Of a stretch of DNA of 64,000 nt, positions 49,151 to 57,695 are shown one piece after another. The position numbers and the translations under genes were made by a program. How positions within the stretch are numbered: position 1 is the stretch's first letter; each line of letters starts with the position of its first letter. The stretch lies in the NCBI RefSeq assembly GCF_000576425.1, contig NZ_KK069998.1, forward strand, positions 62,001 to 126,000, read 5' to 3'. This stretch comes from Brachybacterium phenoliresistens. GTDB lineage: Bacteria > Actinomycetota > Actinomycetes > Actinomycetales > Dermabacteraceae. Below the pieces are notes generated by a model, which had not been told where the DNA came from, made no database searches, and saw only the letters and a program-made list of their open reading frames with translations.

Positions 49151-50659
49151 TCAGGCCCCCGGCTTCACGAGGGGGAAGAGGATCGTCTCGCGGATCCCCA
49201 GCCCGGTGAGCGCCATGAGCAGCCGGTCGATCCCCATGCCCATGCCGCCGGTGGGCGGCAGCGCGAACTCCATCGCCTCGAGGAAGTCCTCGTCCAGGCG
49301 CATCGCCTCGTCGTCGCCGGCCGCGGCCAGCCGCGCCTGCTGCTCGAAGCGCTCGCGCTGGACGACCGGATCCACGAGCTCCGAGTACCCGGTGCCCAGC
49401 TCGAAGCCCCGCACGTACAGGTCCCACTTCTCGACCACGCCGGGGGTCTCGCGGTGCGCGCGCACCAACGGGCTCGTCTCGACGGGGAAGTCGCACACGA
49501 ACGTCGGCGCGTGGAGGTGATCGCCCACCTGGTGCTCGAAGAGCTCCTCCACGAGCTTGCCGTGGCCGTAGCGCGGGTGATCCAGGTCCAGGTCCAGGGA
49601 GCGGGCGATCTCCCGCAGACGCTCCGGGGTGGTCTCCGGGGTGATCTCCTCGCCGAGGGACTCCGACAGCGAGCCGTAGACGGTGATCCGGTCCCACTGC
49701 CCGCCGAGGTCGTACTCCTCGCCGTCCGGCAGGGTGACGACGTGGGAGCCGGTCGCGGCGAGCGCGGCCTCCTGCACGAGGTCCCGGGTCAGGTCGGCGA
49801 TCGTGTGGTAGTCGCCGTAGGCCTGATAGGCCTCCAGCATCGCGAACTCGGGGGAATGGGTGGAGTCCGCGCCCTCGTTGCGGAAGTTCCGGTTGATCTC
49901 GAACACGCGCTCCATCCCGCCGACGGCCGCGCGCTTGAGGAACAGCTCCGGCGCGATCCGCAGGTACAGATCCATGTCGAACGCGTTGATGTGGGTGACG
50001 AACGGCCGCGCCGCCGCCCCCGAAGGAATCACCTGGAGCATCGGCGTCTCGATCTCCAGGAAATCACGGCCGCGGAAGGACTCGCGCAGGGAATGCATGA
50101 CCTCCGAGCGAAGACGCGCCACCCGGCGCGCCTCGGGGCGCACGATGAGATCGACATAACGGCGCCGAACCCGCGACTCCTCGCTGAGATCGGCGTGGAG
50201 CACGGGAAGGGGGCGCACGGCCTTCGCGGCCATCTGCCAGGAATCCGCGAAGACCGACAGCTCGCCGCGCCGGGAGCATCCCACGCGACCGTGGAAGAAG
50301 ACGTGGTCGCCGAGGTCGACATCGGCCTTGAGGTCGGCGAGGCGCTCGGCGCCCACGTCCGCCTGGCTGGCCATGATCTGGATGCGCTCGCCCGCCCCGT
50401 CCTGCAGGGTCACGAAGGCGAGCTTGCCGGTGTTGCGCAGGAAGACCACGCGCCCGGCGACGCCGACCTCGTCCTCGGTCTCCTGACCGGCGTCGAGGTG
50501 GCCGTAGCCCTCGCGGACCGCGGCGATGGTCGTGGTGACCGGCACGGAGACGGGGTACGCCTCCTCGCCGCGCTCCAGCAGCCGCTCCCGCTTCGCCTTG
50601 CGCACGGCGATCTGGTCGGAGGTGTCCAGCGGGTCGTGGGGCGCGGGCGCATCAGTCAT
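49151..50659 (-). CDS. lysS: Lysyl-tRNA synthetase, class II
   Basis: A 502-residue enzyme: OB-fold anticodon domain ([23 protein letters not shown]), motif 2 [20 protein letters not shown], and motif 3 [16 protein letters not shown] near the end. It charges tRNA-Lys. The start is ATG 50659. The next gene upstream is panC, 73 nt away, whereas panD and coaX often lie between them in other actinobacteria. Confidence 0.97.
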   Translation of the reverse strand: MTDAPAPHDPLDTSDQIAVRKAKRERLLERGEEAYPVSVPVTTTIAAVREGYGHLDAGQETEDEVGVAGRVVFLRNTGKLAFVTLQDGAGERIQIMASQADVGAERLADLKADVDLGDHVFFHGRVGCSRRGELSVFADSWQMAAKAVRPLPVLHADLSEESRVRRRYVDLIVRPEARRVARLRSEVMHSLRESFRGRDFLEIETPMLQVIPSGAAARPFVTHINAFDMDLYLRIAPELFLKRAAVGGMERVFEINRNFRNEGADSTHSPEFAMLEAYQAYGDYHTIADLTRDLVQEAALAATGSHVVTLPDGEEYDLGGQWDRITVYGSLSESLGEEITPETTPERLREIARSLDLDLDHPRYGHGKLVEELFEHQVGDHLHAPTFVCDFPVETSPLVRAHRETPGVVEKWDLYVRGFELGTGYSELVDPVVQRERFEQQARLAAAGDDEAMRLDEDFLEAMEFALPPTGGMGMGIDRLLMALTGLGIRETILFPLVKPGA

Positions 50660-50732
50660 GGCCCCGATTGTGTCACCCCCTACCGGGAGGTATCACGGAA
50701 TTCCTGCGGGGATCGGCCGGGCGTGGGCGACC

Positions 50733-51623
50733 TCACGGAGCGGTCGGCTCCGGCAGCCGGCCGCGGGACACCGGCGGATGCACCCGGCCGGCCACGTGCA
50801 GGCTGGTGGCGTCCAGCAGGCGCGTCCCCTCGACCCGGGCGGCCAGCACCACGAGCACCTCGCCCTGGTGGTCGGGGCCGATGGGCTCGAAGGTGGCCGG
50901 GTCCACGGCCTCGGCGTAGGCCCAGTCCACCCCGGCCGGCGCCCCGCCGGTGGCCTCGCGCAGGGCGGCCAGCACGGCTCCGGTGTCCGGGGCGGCGGCC
51001 TCGACGGCGCGCACGGTGCGCGAGAGCACGAGGGCGCGCTCGCGGCCCTCCTCGCTGAGGTAGGCGTTGCGGCTGGAGCGGGCCAGCCCGCCGGGCTCGC
51101 GGACGATGTCGACGGCCTCGATCCGCACCGGCAGGTCGAGGTCGGCGACCAGGCGCTGGATGATCGCGAGCTGCTGGGCGTCCTTGCGGCCGAAGACCGC
51201 GGCGTCGGGCCGCACCAGCTGCAGCAGCTTGGTGACCACGGTGACCACCCCGTCGAAGTGGCCGGGGCGCGCGGCGCCCTCGAAGCGGGTGCCCAGGCGG
51301 CCGGAGGTGACGCTCACCGGCGGCGGCAGCACGGGGTACATCTCCTCCGTGGACGGCGCGAAGACGAGGTCGACGAGCCCGTCGACCTGCGCGAGGTCGG
51401 CCTCGAGCTCGCGCGGGTACGCCTCGAAATCCTCCCCCGGGCCGAACTGGAGCGGGTTGACGAAGTCGGTGAGCACCACGGAGTCGGCGATCTCGCGCGC
51501 GCGGCGCACGAGCATGAGGTGGCCCTCGTGGAGGGCCCCCATCGTCATCACCACGGCGACGGTGCCGGGCAGCTGCGCCCGGGCCCGTCGCAGATCGGCC
51601 TTCGTGGTCACCAGGGCGGTCAT
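50733..51623 (-). CDS. panC: Pantothenate synthetase
   Basis: A 296-residue PanC: VVMTMGALHEGHLMLVRRA (HIGH-like), DFVNPLQFGPGEDF, FEGAARPGHFDGVVTVVTKLL, FGRKDAQQLAIIQRL (KxSKS-like region) and SSRNAYLS. It joins pantoate and beta-alanine. ATG 51623 overlaps the DUF2520 gene stop. No panD (aspartate decarboxylase) is in the window. Confidence 0.96.
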   Translation of the reverse strand: MTALVTTKADLRRARAQLPGTVAVVMTMGALHEGHLMLVRRAREIADSVVLTDFVNPLQFGPGEDFEAYPRELEADLAQVDGLVDLVFAPSTEEMYPVLPPPVSVTSGRLGTRFEGAARPGHFDGVVTVVTKLLQLVRPDAAVFGRKDAQQLAIIQRLVADLDLPVRIEAVDIVREPGGLARSSRNAYLSEEGRERALVLSRTVRAVEAAAPDTGAVLAALREATGGAPAGVDWAYAEAVDPATFEPIGPDHQGEVLVVLAARVEGTRLLDATSLHVAGRVHPPVSRGRLPEPTAP

Positions 51624-52525
51624 GGTCCCTCCTCGGGAGTCGTCGGTGCGGGATCGAGGATGCCACGGATCCGGGCGCGCCGCTGGTCATCGAGCCCGGC
51701 CCGTTCCAGCGCGGCCAGCGCGAGCGCCCGGTAGGTGGCGCGGATGTCCGGGGAGCCGGCCCCGTCCTGCTCGAGGTCGCGCAGGGCGGCGAGGTGGCCG
51801 GCGACGGTCCCGGCGTCGCCGCGGCGCACCGGCCCGGTCAGCGCATCGGCGCCGCGGTTCAGCGACTCCTCCAGGGCCGCCGTGAGCAGCGGGCGCAGAT
51901 AGTCGCCGGGGCTGTCCACGCCGAGCCGGGCGAGCACCTCCCGCGCCTGGTCCACCAGGACGACGAGGTGGTTCGCCCCGTGGGACAGCGCCGCGTGGTA
52001 GAGGGCGCGGTCGCCCTCGGCCAGGCGCACGGGGCGCCCCTCGAGCTCGACCACGAGCGCCTCCGCGATCGGGGCGAGGGCGGGCCGCGCGGTGATCGCC
52101 ATCGGGCAGCCCACCAGACGCGGGAGGTCCGCGGCGGTGCCGGTGAAGGTCATCGCGGGGTGGATGGCCAGGGCCACGCAGCCGGCCTCCTCGAGCGGGG
52201 ACAGCACCTCGATCCCGTGGGCTCCCGAGGTGTGCACGATGACCTGCCCGCCGGGGCTGATCCCGGCGGCGGCGATGCCGGCGGCCAGCCCCGGCAGCTC
52301 GTCGTCGGGGACCGTCAGCAGGACCAGCTCGCTGCGCTCGACGATGCGGTCCGCGCCGAGCAGCGGCACCCCGGGCAGCAGATCCGCGGCCCGGGCACGG
52401 GAGCTGTCGGAGACCGCGTACGCCCCGGTGATCGCGTGGCCCTCGCGCCGCAGCGCGGCGGCGAGCACCGCTCCGACCCGGCCGGCGCCGATGACGCCGA
52501 TGCCCAGCCGCTGCGGCGCGCTCAT
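51620..52525 (-). CDS. Rossmann-fold/DUF2520 protein, candidate ketopantoate reductase
   Basis: A 301-residue protein: Rossmann fold GIGVIGAGRVGAVLAAALRREGH, VLLTVPDDELP, VIVHTSGAHGIEVLSPLEEAG, LAIHPAMTFTGTAADL, then a helical DUF2520 domain (ALSHGANHLVVLVDQAREVLARLG). This family is always beside panC in actinobacteria and has been proposed to act in pantothenate synthesis. It overlaps both panC and the PH-domain gene by 4 nt. Confidence 0.87.
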   Translation of the reverse strand: MSAPQRLGIGVIGAGRVGAVLAAALRREGHAITGAYAVSDSSRARAADLLPGVPLLGADRIVERSELVLLTVPDDELPGLAAGIAAAGISPGGQVIVHTSGAHGIEVLSPLEEAGCVALAIHPAMTFTGTAADLPRLVGCPMAITARPALAPIAEALVVELEGRPVRLAEGDRALYHAALSHGANHLVVLVDQAREVLARLGVDSPGDYLRPLLTAALEESLNRGADALTGPVRRGDAGTVAGHLAALRDLEQDGAGSPDIRATYRALALAALERAGLDDQRRARIRGILDPAPTTPEEGP

Positions 52526-54276
52526 CGCTGCTGCTCCTGGCCCGCGTCCTCGCGTCCGCCGTCGGGCCCGCCCTGCGGCAGCGGCCGATGCTCCTGCCGC
52601 GGGGACAGCGCGGGCCGCGGCCAGCGCGCACGGTCCCGGTATCGGCGCAGATGGGCGGAGTCGTGCTCGAGCACGGTGCGCATCGCGAGCACCTCCGGCT
52701 GCTCCATGCCCTGCGCGGTGAGGGTGGCGCCGGCGACGGGGACGGTGAGCGTGAGCAGGCCGCAGCGGCGCTCGATCGGCCCCTGGGAGATGCCCACCCC
52801 CTGGATGCGGTCGCGGGAGATCATCTGGAGCCGGCGGGTGAGGATCCCCGACCGGCGCACCAGGAAGCCGGGCATCAGCACGACGACCTCGGTGCGCCGG
52901 GCGATCCACTGCCAGCGGCGGGTCGCCCGCATCCCGGGGATGTCGCGGGCGCGCGCCCCGAGCAGGCCCTCGAGCGCGGCGGCATCGTCCTCGGTGCCCA
53001 GGGGCGGCAGCAGGTGTCCGACGGTCCGGCGCAGCTCCTCGGGCGTGCCCACGGGCAGCACGGTCAGCGACCCCTCGGATTCGCTGTCGCCGATCCCGGC
53101 GACGGTCGCGGTCACACGGGTCCACCGCTGCGAGCGCCACAGCGCCGGCTGGGAGAGGGTGATCTCCTGGATCCGGTCGGGCGGCACGTTGTCGGTGCGC
53201 GTGTTCAGCAGACCGCGGCGCATGCGCAGGCCGCGGTCGGTCATCCGGGCGACGAACCCCCAGCCGGCCTCGATCTTCCCCAGCACCAGGCGGGGCACCG
53301 CGACCAGCGCGGGGATCAGGGCGACCGCCGCGCCGAGGCCCGGACCGTCGTCCCAGAGCAGCAGCCCGCCCGCGACGAGCAGGCCCAGCAGCAGCGCGAG
53401 CGCGCCGAGCAGGAACTCGGCGTCGCGGACCATCGAATGCACCAGGCGCGCCGTCGGCACGCGGGCGATCTGCTCCCCGTCGCTCACGCCGTCCAGCACG
53501 ACCTGGTCCCACAGGCTCCCCGGGGCCGGCGCGGCGGGCGCGGCGCCCTGCGCCCAGGGCTCCGCGCCGGCCTCCCCGCTCGCGGCGCCGGGAGCGGCGG
53601 ACCGGTCGCCCGGGCCGGCGCCGAGGGCCGCCTCGGTGGGGACGGGTCCTCCGTCCGCCCCTCGCACCGCGGCGGGACCGGCCGGCGGGCCGGCGGGCGG
53701 GACGGAGCCGGGATCGGAGGGACCGGCGGAGGCCCCGGCCGGGGCGACCGCGGCGGACCCGGCCTGGGCCGAGGCGGCCGCGCGCAGGATCTCGCGACGG
53801 ATGCGCTCGGCATCGGCCGTCCGCACGTACGCGATGTCCAGGTGCGACTCCCCGCCGCCGGCGACCTCCACGCGGACCTTGGCCAGGCCCAGCAGGCGCG
53901 CCAGCAGCGGCCGCTCGACGGAGACCGAGTCGATCCGGGCCCGGGGGGCGAAGCGGCGGGAGCGGGTGAGGACCCCGCTGCGCAGGGCGACCCCGTCCTC
54001 GGTGATCGCATAGGCGGTGAAGCGCCAGGACAGCGCGGAGATCACGATCGAGAGGACGATGACCACGGCCAGGATCCCGAGCCCGATGAGCAGGCGGGTC
54101 AGGGTGAACTCCCGCACCAGGGACCCGATGTTCTGGATCGACACGGCCGCGACGATCGCCGCGATCACCTTCCAGCCGCTGACCAGCGGCGTGATCGGGT
54201 GGGTGCGTCGGAACGCGGACTCGGGGACGGCGCTGGCGGTCCCCTGCTCCGGGGCGGGCGCCGGGGTCCCGCTCAC
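52522..54276 (-). CDS. Bacterial PH-domain membrane protein (YdbT-like)
   Basis: A 584-residue protein with bPH2 (DUF304) repeats: FTAYAITEDGVALRSGVLTRSRRF..RIDSVSVERPLLARLLGLAKVRVEVAG, LRMRRGLLNTRTDNVPPDRIQEITL, and LVRRSGILTRRLQMISRDRIQGVGISQGPIERR (each written here in pieces). Membrane pairs lie at about 34-70 and 290-330. An unusual ~90-residue Gly/Pro/Ala-rich linker (about 165-250) splits the first PH repeat from the second helix pair. The start is GTG 54276, overlapping the smaller PH gene as GTGA. Function unknown; conserved beside folK/panC. Confidence 0.87.
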   Translation of the reverse strand: MSGTPAPAPEQGTASAVPESAFRRTHPITPLVSGWKVIAAIVAAVSIQNIGSLVREFTLTRLLIGLGILAVVIVLSIVISALSWRFTAYAITEDGVALRSGVLTRSRRFAPRARIDSVSVERPLLARLLGLAKVRVEVAGGGESHLDIAYVRTADAERIRREILRAAASAQAGSAAVAPAGASAGPSDPGSVPPAGPPAGPAAVRGADGGPVPTEAALGAGPGDRSAAPGAASGEAGAEPWAQGAAPAAPAPGSLWDQVVLDGVSDGEQIARVPTARLVHSMVRDAEFLLGALALLLGLLVAGGLLLWDDGPGLGAAVALIPALVAVPRLVLGKIEAGWGFVARMTDRGLRMRRGLLNTRTDNVPPDRIQEITLSQPALWRSQRWTRVTATVAGIGDSESEGSLTVLPVGTPEELRRTVGHLLPPLGTEDDAAALEGLLGARARDIPGMRATRRWQWIARRTEVVVLMPGFLVRRSGILTRRLQMISRDRIQGVGISQGPIERRCGLLTLTVPVAGATLTAQGMEQPEVLAMRTVLEHDSAHLRRYRDRARWPRPALSPRQEHRPLPQGGPDGGREDAGQEQQR

Positions 54277-54821
54277 AGCGCCGCCATGGTCTCGACGCCC
54301 CGGCGGGCCAGCAGCGCGCGCAGGCGCTCCGCCTCCTCACGGGGCAGGCCGGGGATCGTGAGGTCGGCCTCGGCGGAGGCGGTCGAGACCGAGAGGGTCG
54401 CCAGCCCCAGGCTGCGTTCGATCGGGCCCTCGTGCACCTCGACGGACTGCACCCGCGCGAATGCGACGGTGGACACGGAGCGGAACATGATGCCGGAGGC
54501 GAACACGAGGTCGTCCTCGCGGTCGAGGTAGCCCAGCGCCCGCACGCGCCGGGGCGTGAGCAGCAGCGACTGCAGGGCGAGGATCAGCGCGAGCAGCGCC
54601 GGGAACACCGTCCACCACCACCCCAGCCAGGCCCAGAGGACGACGCAGCCCGCGATCACGATCAGGGCGAGGGCGTAGCCGATCAGGCCGGCGAGATAGC
54701 GGGCGCGGATCAGCGCCTCGGAGACGGGCCGCAGGCCCTCGGCGCCCAGGCGCCCTCCGGCTCCGGGAGGTGCTGCGAGGGCCGGGGCAGGATCCGGGGA
54801 GGGGGTGCTCATGACGTCCAT
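54273..54821 (-). CDS. Bacterial PH-domain membrane protein (YdbS-like)
   Basis: A 182-residue protein with two membrane helices (LAGLIGYALALIVIAGCVVLW and WTVFPALLALILAL) and one bPH2 domain (LGYLDREDDLVFASGIMFRSVSTVAFARVQSVEVHEGPIERSLGLATL, in pieces). It works with the larger PH protein that follows, as in YdbS/YdbT. Starts at 54821 (MDVMST) or 54812 (MSTPSP) are both possible; neither has a clear ribosome site. Confidence 0.85.
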   Translation of the reverse strand: MDVMSTPSPDPAPALAAPPGAGGRLGAEGLRPVSEALIRARYLAGLIGYALALIVIAGCVVLWAWLGWWWTVFPALLALILALQSLLLTPRRVRALGYLDREDDLVFASGIMFRSVSTVAFARVQSVEVHEGPIERSLGLATLSVSTASAEADLTIPGLPREEAERLRALLARRGVETMAAL

Positions 54822-54871
54822 CGTCTCAGCTGCGCCGGGAGGGGCTCCTCCGACTTTGGTCGTCGGTCGCC

Positions 54872-55375
54872 TCAGGCGGGGCTGGACTCGCCGGAGGGCT
54901 CGCCGTCCTCGGGCGGCAGCTGGCCCCAGTGCTCGACGATCACGCCCAGCACCGCCAGGGCGAGCCCGGCGACGGCGGCGAACAGGGTGGGCAGGACGGC
55001 CCCGGCGAGGGTGCCGGTGCCGGACATCCCCAGCTGCACGGCGATGCCCAGGTGGATGCCGCCGACCACCGAGCCGGTGTAGGCGCAGGCGCGGGCGAAG
55101 GTCACCGTGCGGAAGGCGGTGATCATGTCCAGCTGATGCCGGCGCGGTGCGAAGGTCCCGCTCTCGGCGCGCTCGGCGGTCTCCTTCATGTAGCGCCGCA
55201 GCGGCAGCCCCATCACCAGCAGCACGCCGCCGAGGACCAGCTCGAGGACCCCGGTGAACCATCCGGTGATCGGGATGGTCCCGCCGCGGGCGGCGACCAG
55301 CTCGGCCAGCGTCAGCCCGAACCCGGCGGCGGCCGCGAGGACCACCACCAGCACCGGGATCGACAGCGGCTTCAT
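54872..55375 (-). CDS. DUF3180 membrane protein
   Basis: A 167-residue protein with four membrane helices: PLSIPVLVVVLAAAAGFGLTLAEL, GWFTGVLELVLGGVLLVMGLPL, ARACAYTGSVVGGIHLGIAV and TLFAAVAGLALAVLGVIVEH. This is the DUF3180 family, encoded after folK in actinobacteria. ATG 55375 overlaps the folBK stop as ATGA. Function unknown. Confidence 0.88.
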   Translation of the reverse strand: MKPLSIPVLVVVLAAAAGFGLTLAELVAARGGTIPITGWFTGVLELVLGGVLLVMGLPLRRYMKETAERAESGTFAPRRHQLDMITAFRTVTFARACAYTGSVVGGIHLGIAVQLGMSGTGTLAGAVLPTLFAAVAGLALAVLGVIVEHWGQLPPEDGEPSGESSPA

Positions 55376-56271
55376 GAGGGCTCGGCCCCGTCCGCCGGGA
55401 TCGGCGCGGCGTAGCCGGGGACCGCCGGACCCGGCCGGATGCCCGGTCGGTCGGGCGCGCGCTCGGCGAGCGGGCCGATGGGGCCGTGGCCGGGCAGGAC
55501 GTCCTCGGGGCGGGCGCTCGCCCACGGCACCAGCACGAAGGCGCGCTCGGCCGCCCGCGGATGCGGCAGGATCAGCTCCTCGTCGTCCTGCACCAGGTCC
55601 CCGTAGGTGATCACGTCGACGTCCAGGGTGCGCGGGCCCCAGCGGACCGTCCGCTCGCGCTGCGCGTCCGCCTCGAGCTCCTGCGCGAGCTCGAGAAGCT
55701 GCCAGGGGGTGCATCGCGTCCGCACGCCGACGGCGGAGTTGAGGAACGGATCCTGATCGACGCCGCCCACGGGATCGGTCTCGATGACCGGGCCGGTCCA
55801 GAGGATCTCGACGTCCTCGGCCTGCTCGAGCAGATCCAGGGCGCGGCGCAGCCGGGCGGCCCGGTCCCCGAGGTTGGTGCCCACGGCGAGGACGGCGTCC
55901 ACCGGGGCGGCGTCGCGGACGATGTGCAGGCGGACGTCGGCGAAAGGATGCGGGATCGGGGCGGAGGGCTTGTGCAGCGTCAGCTCGATCCGGCGCACCA
56001 GCACCTGCTCGGCGAGGATCCGTGCGGCGAGGGTCTCGGCGACGGTCTCGAGGAGATCCACCGGGGCGGACTCGATCTGCGCGACGATGCTCGCGGCGAC
56101 CTCCGCATAGTTGACCGTCCGGCCCAGCGCGTCGGCCCGCGCCGCGGCGCGGGTGTCCACGTGCAGGCGGGCGTCGACGAGGAACTCCTGGCCGGTCCGC
56201 TTCTCGTGCTCGAGCACGCCGTGGTGGCCCCAGGCGCGCACGCCGACCAGCTCGATGACGTCCCGGCTCAT
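55372..56271 (-). CDS. folK: Fused dihydroneopterin aldolase / HPPK
   Basis: A 299-residue fusion. Residues 1-118 are FolB (VIELVGVRAWGHHGVLEHEKRTGQEFLVD with the catalytic Lys and Glu region, YAEVAASI). Residues ~125-260 are FolK (LAVGTNLGDRAARLRRALDLL, DQDPFLNSAVGV, RWGPRTLDVDVITYGD, LPHPRAAERAFVLVPWA). Together they convert dihydroneopterin to the pyrophosphorylated hydroxymethyl pterin. It overlaps folP by 4 nt. A fusion saves one gene in the fol cluster. Confidence 0.93.
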   Translation of the reverse strand: MSRDVIELVGVRAWGHHGVLEHEKRTGQEFLVDARLHVDTRAAARADALGRTVNYAEVAASIVAQIESAPVDLLETVAETLAARILAEQVLVRRIELTLHKPSAPIPHPFADVRLHIVRDAAPVDAVLAVGTNLGDRAARLRRALDLLEQAEDVEILWTGPVIETDPVGGVDQDPFLNSAVGVRTRCTPWQLLELAQELEADAQRERTVRWGPRTLDVDVITYGDLVQDDEELILPHPRAAERAFVLVPWASARPEDVLPGHGPIGPLAERAPDRPGIRPGPAVPGYAAPIPADGAEPS

Positions 56272-57113
56272 CGGGCGGCCCTCCGCAGCCGATCGCCCAC
56301 GGCGACGGCGGCCACCGAGGTGGGGACCTCGTGCACGCGCACGGCCCAGGCGCCCTCGCGGGCGCTCACCGCGCTCACCGCGGCGGTCGCCGCGTCGCGG
56401 TCCACGCCGAGGGCCGCGATGAAGCGCTTGCGGGAGGCTCCGATGAGGATCGGCAGCCCGGCGGCGCGCAGGCTCGTCCAGTCCGCGAGGACCTCCCAGT
56501 TCTGGTCCCCGGTCTTGGAGAACCCCAGGCCCGGGTCGGCCACGAGGTAGTCGTCGTCGACGCCGGAGGCGCGCAGGGCCTCCAGGCGGGTCGCGAGCTC
56601 GGCGGCGCTGTCCCGGGCGACGTCCGCGTAGTCGGTGAGGCGGTTCATGACGTCGCTGTGCCCGCGCCAGTGCATGGCGATGAACACGGGCGGGGTGCCG
56701 CGACGGGTGCGCAGGCGCGCCGCGCCCGTGCCCATGTCCACATCGGCCAGGCCCGCGGACACGTCGTTGATGATCAGCGCACCGGACTCGACGGCGGCCG
56801 CCGCGACGGAGGCGCGCATCGTGTCGACGCTGATCACGTGGCCCTCCGCGGCGAGGGCTCGGATCACGGGGATCACCCGCCGCATCTCCTCGTCCTCGTC
56901 CACGCGGGGCGCGCCCGGACGGGTCGACTCGCCGCCGATGTCGATGATGGCCGCGCCCTGGCGCGCCAGGAGGCGCCCGTGCGCGATCGCATCGGCCGTC
57001 GCGAAGTGCTCGCCGCCGTCGGAGAAGGAGTCCGGGGTGACGTTCAGGACGCCCATCACGAGGGTCGCGTCGACATCGAGCGCCCCGGGCAGCCCGGCCG
57101 GTCGCCGCCGCAT
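56268..57113 (-). CDS. folP: Dihydropteroate synthase
   Basis: A 281-residue FolP: LVMGVLNVTPDSFSDGGEH, IIDIGGESTRPGAPRVDEDEE, VISVDTMRASVA, IINDVSAGLAD, YLVADPGLGFSKTGDQNW, and ILIGASRKRFIAAL. It joins the pterin to p-aminobenzoate and is the sulfonamide target. ATG 57113 has GAGGGCG ahead. It sits between folE and folBK in a normal order. Confidence 0.96.
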   Translation of the reverse strand: MRRRPAGLPGALDVDATLVMGVLNVTPDSFSDGGEHFATADAIAHGRLLARQGAAIIDIGGESTRPGAPRVDEDEEMRRVIPVIRALAAEGHVISVDTMRASVAAAAVESGALIINDVSAGLADVDMGTGAARLRTRRGTPPVFIAMHWRGHSDVMNRLTDYADVARDSAAELATRLEALRASGVDDDYLVADPGLGFSKTGDQNWEVLADWTSLRAAGLPILIGASRKRFIAALGVDRDAATAAVSAVSAREGAWAVRVHEVPTSVAAVAVGDRLRRAAR

Positions 57114-57118
57114 CGCCC

Positions 57119-57682
57119 TCAGCCCCTCACGATGAGCGACATGGCCTCGGCGCGGGTGGCGCTCTCGCGCAGCATGCCGCGCACCGCGGAGGTCACCGTC
57201 CGGGCGCCCTGCGCGCGCACCCCGCGCATCGACATGCACATGTGCTCGGCGTCGACGACCACGATCGCCCCGGCGGCGTCGAGCTCGCCCATCAGGGCGT
57301 CGGCGATCTGGCTCGTGATGCGCTCCTGGACCTGCGGCCGGCGGGCGTACACATGCACCAGCCGGGCCAGCTTCGACAGCCCCGTCACTCCCCCGGCGCC
57401 GGGGATGTAGCCGACGTGGACCACGCCCATGAACGGCAGCAGATGGTGCTCGCACATCGAGTGGAAGGAGATGTCCCGCACCAGCACCAGCTCCTGGTGC
57501 TCGATGTCGAAGGTCGTCGAGAGCGGCTGGGACGGGTCCTGGTCCAGGCCGGCGAAGACCTCCTCGTACATCCGCGCCACCCGCGCGGGCGTCTCCTTCA
57601 GCCCGTCGCGGTCGGGGTCCTCGCCGACGGCCGCGAGGATCTCGCGCACCGCGGCCCGGATCCGCTCATGGTCCACGCTCAT
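57119..57682 (-). CDS. folE: GTP cyclohydrolase I
   Basis: A 187-residue FolE of standard length: [47 protein letters not shown] with the zinc Cys/His, [20 protein letters not shown], and a zinc cysteine in [18 protein letters not shown]. It makes dihydroneopterin triphosphate. It lies 13 nt after the ftsH stop and 5 nt before folP. Confidence 0.97.
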   Translation of the reverse strand: MSVDHERIRAAVREILAAVGEDPDRDGLKETPARVARMYEEVFAGLDQDPSQPLSTTFDIEHQELVLVRDISFHSMCEHHLLPFMGVVHVGYIPGAGGVTGLSKLARLVHVYARRPQVQERITSQIADALMGELDAAGAIVVVDAEHMCMSMRGVRAQGARTVTSAVRGMLRESATRAEAMSLIVRG

Positions 57683-57695
57683 CGCTGCCGCCCCC

